The notes under the pieces were generated by a model. It ran no database searches and was not told the origin of the DNA. It worked only from the letters and a program-made list of their open reading frames with translations. A stretch of DNA of 64,000 bases from Parahoeflea alexandrii (GTDB lineage Bacteria; Pseudomonadota; Alphaproteobacteria; Rhizobiales; Rhizobiaceae): NCBI RefSeq assembly GCF_027214025.1, contig NZ_JAPWHB010000001.1, positions 434,001 through 498,000 on the forward strand, in the 5' to 3' direction. Position numbers and translations under genes: made by a program. Positions 38,771 through 46,280 of the stretch are shown in pieces (the first letter of the stretch is position 1; the number at the start of each line of letters is the position of its first letter).

Positions 38771-39814
38771 ATGACCACTTTCAAATCCCTCGTCACCGCA
38801 ACTGCTTCCTCGCTTGTGCTTGGAGCAGCACCGGCCTTGGCCGGCCCAGTCATGGACGATATCAAGGCCAAGGACAGCCTGATCTGTCTGGTCAGCCCGA
38901 CCGCCCCGGGCTTCTCCGTGCCCGACAGCCAGGGTGTGTTCCAGGGCTTCAACGCCGATTTCTGCCGGATGGCGGCCGCAGCCATCCTCGGCGACGCCTC
39001 CAAGGCCGACATTCGCGGGGTCGGATTCTCCGATTCGATGAAGACTATCGTCGCCGGCGAGGCGCATATGGGCTCGCGTTCGATTACCCGCACGGGCACC
39101 CGCGATGCCGATGAAGGCCTGGCCTTCGTCGCCACCACCTTCTTCGATGGGCAGGGCTTCATGGTGCCCCGCTCGCTCGGCGTTGCGAGCGCCGCAGAAC
39201 TCGACGGCGCCAGCGTCTGCGCAGAGGACGGTTCGACCACGCTGCTCAACATTGCCGACTGGTTCGGCGCCAAAGGCATGAGCTACCGGGTTGAAAACAT
39301 CGCCGACAAGACCGCACGCCTGGAAGCCTTCTTCTCGGGCAAATGCGACGTCTACGCTTCCGACGTGACTGCGCTGAGCGCCGACCGGCAATTGTCGGAC
39401 ACACCGGGCGACTTTGTGATCCTGCCCGAGGTGATCTCGAACGAACCGCTGACGCTGGTCGCGCGTCCCGACCAGGCTTTCGAGGCGGCACTGTTCTGGA
39501 GCTTCCAGGTGATGCTCAACGCCGACAGCCTCGGGATTAGCTCAGCCAATATCGATGAGATCATGTCCCAGCTCGACCAGAAGACGCCGGCCGTCCAGCG
39601 CATGTTCGGCGCCGACTCCGCCACCACCGACATGGCCGCGAAACTCGGCCTGCCCGCAGACTGGGCCTATCAGGTCGTCAAGCAGGTCGGCTCCTACGGC
39701 GAAGTGTTCGACCGTCACCTGGGTGCTGACACGCCCTTCGGCCTTGTTCGCGCGACCACCCCGAACGCCCACGCGGCCGATGGCGGGCTGATGTACCCGT
39801 TCCCGATTCGCTGA
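38771..39814 (+). CDS. Amino-acid ABC transporter solute-binding protein, AapJ-like
   Basis: Periplasmic binding protein of family 3 (347 residues). The start after CAGGAGACCCGC gives a Sec signal peptide (TTFKSLVTATASSLVLGAAPALA, cleavage after A24). The mature protein has SLICLVSPTAPGFSVPDSQGVFQGFNADFCR at its N-terminal lobe, the usual signature of general L-amino-acid binding proteins, and a C-terminal FGLVRATTPNAHAADGGLMYPFPIR. It serves the two permeases upstream. The substrate is probably an amino acid or related polar compound. Confidence 0.92.
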   Translation: MTTFKSLVTATASSLVLGAAPALAGPVMDDIKAKDSLICLVSPTAPGFSVPDSQGVFQGFNADFCRMAAAAILGDASKADIRGVGFSDSMKTIVAGEAHMGSRSITRTGTRDADEGLAFVATTFFDGQGFMVPRSLGVASAAELDGASVCAEDGSTTLLNIADWFGAKGMSYRVENIADKTARLEAFFSGKCDVYASDVTALSADRQLSDTPGDFVILPEVISNEPLTLVARPDQAFEAALFWSFQVMLNADSLGISSANIDEIMSQLDQKTPAVQRMFGADSATTDMAAKLGLPADWAYQVVKQVGSYGEVFDRHLGADTPFGLVRATTPNAHAADGGLMYPFPIR

Positions 39815-39824
39815 CCCAGAAGCG

Positions 39825-39850
39825 GCGCGCTCCCTACCCGGGGGGCGCGC
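39825..39850 (+). other. Hairpin after the solute-binding protein gene
   Basis: GCGCGC-TCCC/GGGG-GCGCGC forms a compact GC-rich stem 11 bases after the stop codon and before the phosphatase-like gene. There is no T tract. It may stabilise the upstream message, which would keep the binding protein more abundant than the downstream product. Confidence 0.4.
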
Positions 39851-39870
39851 ATCTCCTCACAGGACACAGA

Positions 39871-40443
39871 ATGCAGAAAGACATATCAGACTGCCCGGGG
39901 ATCAGTTCGGTGCGCGCCATCTGTCCCCGCCGTGGCGGCGGTCGCGTCGTCACCATGGGGTTTCCGGGGCTCGACATGGACGCGCGCGGAGACGCCTGGC
40001 TCAACCCCGAGCGGATGGATGCGACCTTGAACGAGGCCACCAACGCTGGAGCCCGGCTGCTTCTCGTCCACGCAAGCAGCACGGAACTGCCCGCGGGTGC
40101 GCTGGCCCTGCTCAGGCGCAACGCCCGCGCGCGCGGCCTGCGCGTCATCGGCTTGCCGATCGAGGACTACAGCGTACCGGGAGAACCCTTCCTTCGTGCC
40201 TGGCGCCGGTTGCGGCCGTTGTTTGATGCGATCTTTGACGACGGCGGCGCGGTCGGGATGAGTTGTCATCATGGCGCCGGACGCAGTGGTGTCACCGCAG
40301 CCATGCATCTCATCGATGCGGGAGACCCGCCCGCGGAAGCGGTCACCATGTTGCGCAACCAGTTTCCCGAGACGGTGGAGAACGACACGCAGTTCCAATG
40401 GCTGGAACGCTATGCGGAGGCGGTCGGCGGCCGATTCGGCTGA
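39871..40443 (+). CDS. Tyrosine/dual-specificity phosphatase-like protein
   Basis: A 190-residue cytoplasmic protein with the Cys-dependent phosphatase signature CHHGAGRSG (C132-X5-R138), followed by the helix VTAAMHLI. A candidate general acid, D99, lies in IEDYSVPGEPF, in the place of the mobile acid loop. The arrangement resembles CDKN3/KAP-type and other bacterial dual-specificity phosphatases. It has its own RBS (AGGAC) and lies 56 bp after the ABC binding protein gene on the same strand, so it is probably co-transcribed. A role in controlling transporter or regulator phosphorylation is inference only. Confidence 0.8.
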   Translation: MQKDISDCPGISSVRAICPRRGGGRVVTMGFPGLDMDARGDAWLNPERMDATLNEATNAGARLLLVHASSTELPAGALALLRRNARARGLRVIGLPIEDYSVPGEPFLRAWRRLRPLFDAIFDDGGAVGMSCHHGAGRSGVTAAMHLIDAGDPPAEAVTMLRNQFPETVENDTQFQWLERYAEAVGGRFG

Positions 40444-40611
40444 TTGCCTTTCCGCGGGATCACCCCGACCGTCGCCACGAATTGCAAAGCCGGTGGCGCT
40501 CCACCGCCGGCCGCAGTCTTCACACGCAGCGCCCGCAAAGCCGCTGTGCACGAAGGTTCCGCATTCCTGCGATACGGATGGAACCAGCCATAGTTAAATC
40601 ATTGAAATCCT

Positions 40612-40685
40612 TGGAGCGGGTAGCGGGAATCGAACCCGCGTATTCAGCTTGGAAGGCTGCTGCTCTACCATTGAGCTATACCCGC
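40612..40685 (-). tRNA. tRNA-Gly (TCC anticodon)
   Basis: A 74-base cloverleaf on the minus strand beginning GCGGGTATAGCTCAATGG, with anticodon loop CTTCCAA (anticodon TCC), GGTTCGATTCC in the T arm and an encoded CCA. It follows tRNA-Tyr by 19 bases on the same strand, so both are read from the promoter at 40889-40917. Confidence 0.97.
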
Positions 40686-40704
40686 ATTCACGACCCCGCG
40701 ACGG

Positions 40705-40789
40705 TGGTGGAGGGAGTTGGATTTGAACCAACGTAGGCGAAGCCAACGGATTTACAGTCCGTCCCCTTTAACCACTCGGGCATCCCTCC
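40705..40789 (-). tRNA. tRNA-Tyr (GTA anticodon)
   Basis: An 85-base class II tRNA on the minus strand: GGAGGGATGCCCGAGTGG at the 5' end, anticodon loop CTGTAAA (anticodon GTA), a long variable arm, GGTTCAAATCC, and an encoded CCA. It is first in the Tyr-Gly pair. Confidence 0.97.
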
Positions 40790-40888
40790 AGACCAGCCGT
40801 CAGGGTCATGCATCCAAGATGGACAGCCTGAAAACTTCAGGCTTCGCGGGCCGGGCAATTGGTTGGAAAAGCCCCGTCCGCGGTCGGC

Positions 40889-40917
40889 GTTATGACGGCG
40901 CGCGGTTCCCGTGTCAA
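40889..40917 (-). promoter_or_regulatory. Promoter of the tRNA-Tyr/tRNA-Gly pair
   Basis: A perfect -35, TTGACA (40912-40917), and CATAAC (40889-40894) are separated by 17 bp on the minus strand. A small hairpin, GCCTGAA/TTCAGGC (40826-40842), lies in the roughly 100-base leader before tRNA-Tyr and may aid processing. Confidence 0.75.
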
Positions 40918-41051
40918 CATGGATTGAGACAAAAACCGTGAGTTCCTGTCGGACAGCGTTCGGCGCGCCAGAGCGAGCTGTTGCGCAGAGCGTTCCAAAC
41001 CGTCCTCACGCCACCGATTGCACCGCGCGGCAATTGGCGTATAAGCGCGGC

Positions 41052-41945
41052 ATGAGCAAAGATGACGATGCCGGAACGCCCGGTTCCAACCGCGATACCC
41101 ATTACGCCAAGCTGCGCCGCGCCCATCGCGACGCCAAGCGGGACAGCCAAGGCCTGCCGCCCGTGCAACCGAAGAACAAGCGCGATCTTCCCGCACGCAA
41201 GGGCGCGCTTTACGCCGACCGCGTGGCAGCCGACACCATCTATCTCTACGGCCTGCACACGGTGCGTGCGGCACTTGACAACCCGGCGCGGCGGATTGTC
41301 GGCCTGAAGGCCACGCGCAACGCGCTGATGCGGCTTGAAATCGCCGAGGATGCGGACCTGCCCTACCCGCTCGAGCTGGTCAGCCCGCAGGAAATCGACC
41401 GGCTGCTTGGCGATGACGCGGTGCACCAGGGCGTTCTTCTGGAAGCGGCGCCGCTGTCGCCGCGGCCGCTGTCGGCGCTCGGCGACACGCGGCTCCTGGT
41501 CATCCTCGATCAGGTGACCGACCCGCACAATGTCGGCGCCATCATGCGCTCGGCGGTGGCGTTCGGCGCCGGCGCGCTGCTGACCACCCAGCGTCACAGC
41601 CCGCAGGAATCGGGCGTGCTGGCCAAGGCAGCCTCCGGCGCGCTCGAACTCATCGACCATATCGAGGTGCGCAACCTTGCCGCCGCCATCGAGGAGATCA
41701 AGGCGCAGGGCTTCACCACCGTCGGACTTGATTCGGAAGGACCTGAGCCGATCGAGGCGGGGCTTTCGGGCGACAGGATCGCACTCGTGCTCGGCGCCGA
41801 AGGCAAGGGGCTCAGGCAGAAGACGCGCGAGACGGTCGACATCCTGACCCGTCTCGACATGCCCGGCGCGATCAAGTCGCTCAATGTCTCCAACGCCACT
41901 GCAATCGCGCTGTACGCGACGCGCCGTCACCTGGACAGCAACTGA
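41052..41945 (+). CDS. rlmB: TrmH/SpoU-family 23S rRNA ribose methyltransferase, RlmB-like
   Basis: A 297-residue SPOUT methyltransferase that 2'-O-methylates RNA using SAM; by similarity, guanosine 2251 of 23S rRNA. The substrate-binding N-terminal domain is at about residues 62-132 (YLYGLHTVRAALDN). Motif 1 LDQVTDPHNVGAIMRSA (152-168, with N160 and R166), motif 2 LVLGAEGKGLR (245-255) and motif 3 IKSLNVSNATAIALY (274-288) form the trefoil knot. The start at 41052 was chosen because the upstream extension lies over the tRNA promoter; no strong RBS is visible. Confidence 0.93.
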   Translation: MSKDDDAGTPGSNRDTHYAKLRRAHRDAKRDSQGLPPVQPKNKRDLPARKGALYADRVAADTIYLYGLHTVRAALDNPARRIVGLKATRNALMRLEIAEDADLPYPLELVSPQEIDRLLGDDAVHQGVLLEAAPLSPRPLSALGDTRLLVILDQVTDPHNVGAIMRSAVAFGAGALLTTQRHSPQESGVLAKAASGALELIDHIEVRNLAAAIEEIKAQGFTTVGLDSEGPEPIEAGLSGDRIALVLGAEGKGLRQKTRETVDILTRLDMPGAIKSLNVSNATAIALYATRRHLDSN

Positions 41946-41953
41946 GATCGGCC

Positions 41954-42643
41954 ATGCGCATCCTTCGTCTGCTTCACCTGCTTGGACCTCACGGAAAGAT
42001 AAAGGTGCGCTTCGGCCAATGGGGCGAAGATGTGATCGTCCATCGCAATTTCGACAAGCAGAAGCACGGTTTCTACGTCGATATCGGCGCCCATCATCCC
42101 TTCGCCCATTCCAACACCGCGCGGCTCTGGCTTCGGGGATGGACCGGCGTCAATGTCGACGCCAACCGCAAGAGCGCCGACATCTTGCGCCGGGTGCGAA
42201 AGCAGGATCGCACGATCTGGGCCGCGGTCGTCTCCGACAAGATCGCCGCGGAACGGGACACGATAGAGTTCTACTCGGGAGGCCATACGGACCTCACCGG
42301 CACGGTCGTGCAGGATATGGCGTCAGAGCGCGGCAAGCAGCAATCGATAAAGGTACCCTGCCGCTCTATCGCCTCCATCATCGCCGAGAGCGCAGAACTG
42401 GCGCCTGACGGGATCGATTTCATGAACATCGATATCGAGGGCATGGATGAAGAGGCTATCGCCTCGCTTGCGGACTGGCCGCTGAAGCCGCGCATGATCG
42501 CCATCGAGACCTATGCCCTAACCATTCCGGCCGTCATGGAGACCGAGACCTTCCGGATCATGACGGACAACGGATATGATTTCCGCTACCAGGTCGGCCT
42601 CACCTCGATCTACATGCGCAAGGATTTTCACGACGGGCGTTAA
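41954..42643 (+). CDS. FkbM-family methyltransferase
   Basis: A 229-residue SAM-dependent methyltransferase of the FkbM family. The SAM motif YVDIGAHHP is at residues 41-49, the acidic loop VNVDANR at 67-73, and NIDIEGMDEEAIASL in the C-terminal half is the family post-motif. Members often O-methylate sugars of surface polysaccharides, but many have unknown targets. It follows the rRNA methylase by 8 bp and may be co-transcribed. It ends 85 bp before tRNA-Thr. Confidence 0.88.
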   Translation: MRILRLLHLLGPHGKIKVRFGQWGEDVIVHRNFDKQKHGFYVDIGAHHPFAHSNTARLWLRGWTGVNVDANRKSADILRRVRKQDRTIWAAVVSDKIAAERDTIEFYSGGHTDLTGTVVQDMASERGKQQSIKVPCRSIASIIAESAELAPDGIDFMNIDIEGMDEEAIASLADWPLKPRMIAIETYALTIPAVMETETFRIMTDNGYDFRYQVGLTSIYMRKDFHDGR

Positions 42644-42689
42644 GCGGTGTTTGCGGCCAGACCCACCGCGCCAATCGCGCTTTTCCCTC

Positions 42690-42717
42690 TTGCTTGCGAA
42701 TCCGGTTACTGCTATCC
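42690..42717 (+). promoter_or_regulatory. Promoter candidate of tRNA-Thr
   Basis: TTGCTT (42690-42695) and CTATCC (42712-42717) are 16 bp apart, and tRNA-Thr starts 11 bases after the -10 box. The match is weaker than for the other tRNA promoters in the window. Confidence 0.45.
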
Positions 42718-42728
42718 GCATCCCCGCT

Positions 42729-42805
<77 letters not shown>

Positions 42806-42862
42806 ATTTTTCAGGTATTTGGTGCAAATCTGCTCATCCAGCCAACCAGCTAGTATGCGCAT

Positions 42863-42871
42863 AGTAAGCAA
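42863..42871 (+). repeat. Single arm-site-like repeat near attL
   Basis: AGTAAGCAA, 58 bases inside attL, matches the first nine bases of the 11 bp unit repeated five times at 63378-63432 near attR. One arm site on one side and several on the other is the pattern expected for tyrosine integrase arm-type sites. A nine-base match could occur by chance. Confidence 0.4.
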
Positions 42872-42946
42872 CCTGATTTGGCTCGCACAACAACAAACCT
42901 GCGTGAGCAACCCCAGCTGATTCGATTAGAGACGAGACCGACAAAG

Positions 42947-42974
42947 TGTTGATTTCCACTGAGAACTGACCCGG
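42947..42974 (+). repeat. IS21 left terminal inverted repeat
   Basis: 28 bases, exact reverse complement of 45114-45141. It begins TGTTGATTT. It lies next to the internal repeat 42975-42996. Confidence 0.93.
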
Positions 42975-43001
42975 TATTTCCACCGAGATTTGACCCGCCT
43001 T

Positions 43002-43813
43002 TCAGTTATCCTTCGGGTCTGATGTTGCGGTCAAGTTCTGGTTTTTCTCCTTTGCGTTTTTGGGTTCATGGGCCGAGCTGTTCTTGAAGCGGAAGCTGTC
43101 GTTTCCCGTTTCGAGGATGTGGCAGTGATGGGTGAGCCGATCGAGCAGCGCGGTCGTCATCTTGGCATCGCCAAACACGCCGGCCCATTCGCTGAAGCTG
43201 AGCTTGGTGGTGATGATGACGCTGGTGCGCTCATAGAGCTTGCTCAGCAGATGGAAGAGCAAAGCACCGCCTGATGCACTGAACGGTAGATAGCCAAGCT
43301 CATCAAGGATCATGAGATCGGAATGCATCAGGCGATTGGCGAACTGACCTGACCGACCTTGTGTCTTCTCCTGCTCAAGCGCGTTGACCAGTTCGACAGT
43401 CGAGAAGAACCGGACGCGCTTGTGATGATGCTCTATTGCCTGCACGCCGATCGCCGTGGCGATGTGGGTCTTGCCTTCGCCAGGGCCGCCGGCCAGCACG
43501 ATATTGTTGGCCTCGTCGAGGAAGTCGCATCGATGCAGCTGGCGCACCAGGGCTTCATTGACCTCGCTGCTTGAGACGTCGAAGCCGTTCAGATCACGAT
43601 AGGCTGGAAAGCGGGCGTCTTCAGCTGATAGGCTGTTGATCTGACCTCCCTCTCTGCCGTCTCGGCCTTGAGTAGTTGCGACAGGACTGGAATGGCGGCC
43701 TCAAAGGCCGGCGATCCCTGTTCGGTCAGTTCGCCGACGGCCTGTGCCATGCCGTGCATCTTCAGGCTTCGCAGCATGATGACGATAGTGCCGCTCGCTG
43801 TATTATGACGCAT
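43002..43813 (-). pseudogene. istB: istB, IS21 helper ATPase, frameshifted
   Basis: AAA+ helper of IS21 transposition. The N-terminal part (MRHNTASGTIVIMLRSLKMHG, then [18 protein letters not shown]) runs from 43813 to about 43610, where one base is missing after AAGACG. The protein continues in the next frame as [10 protein letters not shown] and the Walker A motif GGPGEGKTH, then [14 protein letters not shown]. So a single-base deletion near 43610-43618 separates the halves. Its start overlaps the istA end by 11 bases, as in intact IS21 elements. The C-terminal tail is otherwise complete. Confidence 0.88.
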
Positions 43814-45029
43814 GGCGCACCTCCGTAGCCTTCCGCAGAGTGTCGTAGCGTTCGACATTGGCCTTGGGTTCATTGGCGAGCGCCAGGGCCTGCAGCGCAT
43901 CGATGGAAGGCGGCGTGATGGATTTGCCATCGACGAGGCGAGAGCGCCGGGCTTACGCTGGACCACCGCCAGATAATGCCGCCAGTCGTAGATAGTCTGT
44001 CCTGGCCGATCATGAGAACGGTCGATGATGCGCCTGTGCTCCCAGATGATTAGTCCTTCTGCGGCGACAACGATACGGTCTGGATAGACCCGAAGACAGA
44101 TCGGGCGATTGGCGAAGGATGCCGGAACGCTGTAGCGGTTGCGCTCCAGGTGCGCCAGGCAGGTCGGGGACACTCGCTTGGTGTATTCGACAAAGCCGTC
44201 GAACGGCCGGGATGCCGGCATGAGAGCTTGCACTTCCTCAGCCCAGATGTCTGCAATCGTGCCCCGCATTTTGCCATGGGACGTCTGCGCCCAGAGTTCC
44301 TTGCATCGCCCCTCCAACCAGTCGTTCAGGGCTTCAAGCGATGGAAAGCGAGGCAGTGGCTGCCACAGTCGATGACGAGCATCCTGAACGTTCTTCTCGA
44401 CTTGCCCCGTCCGACCTTGTCGATCGCGGTCTTCATGTTGTCGTAGATGCCGCGGCGGGGAACGCCGCTGAAGACACGGAAGGCATGATTGTGGGCGTCG
44501 AACAGCATCTCGTGGGTCTGCAGCAGATAGGCCCGGACAATGAAAGCCCTGGAGTAACTGAGCTTAGTATGGGCCACCTGCAGCTTGGTGCGTTCATTGC
44601 CGATGATCGCCGGTGCTCCGACCAGTCGAACTGGAAGGCTTCACCCGGATCGAACGCCAGTGGCACGAATGTCCCGCGTCCTGTCGTCTGAAGTTCTCTC
44701 TGCATATCCGCCTTCCAATCCCGGGCGAAGGCGGCAACACGATTGTAGGAACCCTCATGGCCCAGGCTCACCAAGTCCCCATGCAGCTGCTTCATGGTGC
44801 GTTTCTGCTTGCGGGACTTCTTGGCCTCCGTCCTCAGCCAGGCCGACAATCGGTCGGCAAAAGGATCGAGCTTGCTAGGTCGCTCAGGAACCTTGAACTT
44901 CGGCTCTCCACAGTCAACGCGCAGATACTTGCGAACGGTATTCCGGGACAGGCCAGTCCTGCGGCCAATCTCCCGGATCGATAATTTCTCTCAAGAATGC
45001 CAGCGTCGGATCACGCTCAATAATGCCAT
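43803..45029 (-). pseudogene. istA: istA, IS21 DDE transposase, stop, frameshifts and deletions
   Basis: Large IS21 transposase subunit. The start MALLSVIRRWHS at 45029 meets a TGA at codon 13 (44991-44993), where homologues have arginine. The same frame continues with EKLSIREIGRRTGLSRNTVRKYL (the HTH) to AFDPGEAFQFDWSEH. A frameshift follows, then AHTKLSYSRAFIVRAYLLQTHEMLFDAH and GVPRRGIYDNMKTAIDKVGRGKSR. About 60 residues are then missing before QDARHRLWQPLPRFPSLEALNDWLEGRCKELWAQ, and a further deletion follows YDWRHYLAVVQRKPGAL. It is non-functional. Confidence 0.88.
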
Positions 45030-45113
45030 GTCGATCACTCCGTAGCCCCCGCTGAAAAAACGCAGGGCAAGGTTCAAACATGGGTCAATTCTCGATGGAA
45101 ATATCCTTTGTAG

Positions 45114-45141
45114 CCGGGTCAGTTCTCAGTGGAAATCAACA
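45114..45141 (-). repeat. IS21 right terminal inverted repeat
   Basis: 28 bases, exact reverse complement of 42947-42974, ending AAATCAACA. The DUF3768 remnant reads directly out of this end. Confidence 0.93.
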
Positions 45142-45371
45142 TCGTGATGACTGCTGGTGTTGCTGCCATGCAAGAAAGCGACCGCCGGACCCTGTTGAGG
45201 AGGGTCCGGCATTTTGATGAATTTACTTCAGAAAATGACACGTACGGCGAGCATGACTTCGGCTCTATCGACCTCGGTGGGTGCCGCCACTTCTGGACAA
45301 TTGATTATTCTGATCCGACGCTGACATGCGGCTCATCCGACGCCAGCGATACGGCCACCACAGAGCGCGTA
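45142..45371 (+). pseudogene. DUF3768 gene remnant, 5' end removed at the IS border
   Basis: Directly after the IS end, the frame reads IVMTAGVAAMQESDRRTLLR, then VRHFDEFTSENDTYGEHDFGS, then IDLGGCRHFWTIDYSDPTLTCGS, a clear match in my memory to the DUF3768 family common on rhizobial plasmids and islands. The N-terminal part is absent because the IS begins there. After TTERV the expected C-terminal helix is replaced by unrelated sequence and the frame runs on into iclR, so the 3' end is also lost. Function unknown. Confidence 0.6.
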
Positions 45372-45410
45372 CAAGCAGCAGCCACGCTTGTATCGTGCGG
45401 CGAATTCCAC

Positions 45411-45439
45411 TTGACTGCTTTCTGCGCGTCTCATAACGT
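45411..45439 (+). promoter_or_regulatory. Promoter of catabolic module 1
   Basis: TTGACT (45411-45416) and TAACGT (45434-45439) are separated by 17 bp. The iclR start follows 27 bases after the -10 box. Because iclR and the downstream genes are tightly packed on the same strand, this is likely the promoter of the whole iclR-dctPQM-oxidoreductase-crotonase-ligase operon. Confidence 0.65.
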
Positions 45440-45453
45440 GAGATTCAATCTCA
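45439..45453. promoter_or_regulatory. Perfect 15 bp palindrome, IclR operator candidate
   Basis: TGAGATTCAATCTCA is a perfect palindrome around one central base. It starts at the last base of the -10 box, where a bound regulator would block transcription. IclR-family proteins bind short palindromes of this kind (for example, TGGAAAT-type). Autoregulation by the adjacent IclR protein is the simplest inference. Confidence 0.6.
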
Positions 45454-45465
45454 ATTGGTGGAACA

Positions 45466-46251
45466 ATGACATCTCAACTGCTCCAGCGTTACCATCAGGT
45501 TCTGTCCGCCGTTGCCCTGTCGGACGATGGTATCGGCGCGACCGCAATTGCCGACGCAGTTCAACTGCCGCGCAGCACGACTCATCGTCTCGCTATGACC
45601 CTGTGCGAAGTCGGCTATCTTCGGCAGCGGCGCTCCGCAATATTCGAGCTCGGCCCCGCACTCGATGACCTCCTGATCCCGCGCATGTTCAACGCGCAGC
45701 GTTCCCATACAATCCTGCCAATCCTGCTAAACTTGGCAACGGAGCTGCAGGAAACGGCATTCTTCGCGCGTCGTCACTTCGGCCGCATTGAGATCGTCGA
45801 TGCGCTGCCGGTACCAGGAACCCAGCAGTCCTACATCTTCCCTGGACTCGGCGAGCGGCCGCTCGATAAGTGCTCTTCCAGCAAAGCGATACTCGCCTTC
45901 TGTGAGACGCAAGATGTCCAGACGTGGCTGGACAGCGCGCATGAGAAATCTGACATGCCGCTAATCCCCGAACAGTTGGAAGGCTTGTGGCAAGAGCTCG
46001 GTGAGGTGCGTAGCAGGGGTTATGCCATCTGCGATGGAGAGATCGATGAAGGCGTGTTCTCCATCGCCTCGCCGGTGTTCGTTGCGCCTTTCGGCGCCGT
46101 CTACAGCATCGGCGTCACCGGACCCACAGCACGCATGAAATCGCGCCCTTTGGAAGAGTTGGCGAATCAAATCCGCGCAGCATCGAAAGCAGCTGCCGCG
46201 CGACTGGTGGCACACTCCGTATCGAGCGGACCCACCGAACTTGGGAAATGA
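45466..46251 (+). CDS. IclR-family transcriptional regulator
   Basis: A 261-residue regulator. The winged HTH is at about residues 8-65 (GATAIADAVQLPRSTTHRLAMTLCEVGYLRQ). The C-terminal GAF-like effector domain runs from about 75 to 250, with LGERPLDKCSSSKAILAFC and GYAICDGEIDEGVFSIASPVF at the usual ligand-pocket positions. It is first in module 1, and the dctP start follows 30 bp later. IclR proteins typically control uptake and catabolism of aromatic or short organic acids, which fits the neighbouring genes. Confidence 0.92.
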   Translation: MTSQLLQRYHQVLSAVALSDDGIGATAIADAVQLPRSTTHRLAMTLCEVGYLRQRRSAIFELGPALDDLLIPRMFNAQRSHTILPILLNLATELQETAFFARRHFGRIEIVDALPVPGTQQSYIFPGLGERPLDKCSSSKAILAFCETQDVQTWLDSAHEKSDMPLIPEQLEGLWQELGEVRSRGYAICDGEIDEGVFSIASPVFVAPFGAVYSIGVTGPTARMKSRPLEELANQIRAASKAAAARLVAHSVSSGPTELGK

Positions 46252-46280
46252 TCAGAACATTAAGTGGAGGAGAAGTAGAC

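Larger units (their letters stand above)
42947..45141. mobile_element. IS21-family insertion sequence, decayed
   Basis: A 2195 bp element with perfect 28 bp terminal inverted repeats at 42947-42974 and 45114-45141 (beginning TGTTGATTTCCACTGAG). A second, imperfect pair of internal repeats follows on each side (42975-42996 and 45082-45103), the multiple IstA-binding sites typical of the family. It holds istA and istB on the minus strand, both broken. No target duplication is evident: ACAAAG precedes and TCGTGA follows. It is shorter than intact relatives because of deletions inside istA. Confidence 0.92.

Noticed and set aside
40914-41930. 338-codon minus-strand frame opposite the rRNA methyltransferase
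   Set aside because: The plus-strand frame has all three SPOUT motifs; the antisense frame has no recognisable domain.
45129-45668. A single 179-residue protein starting in the IS21 end
   Set aside because: The start lies inside the IS repeat, only residues 5-81 resemble DUF3768, and the rest overlaps iclR in another frame.
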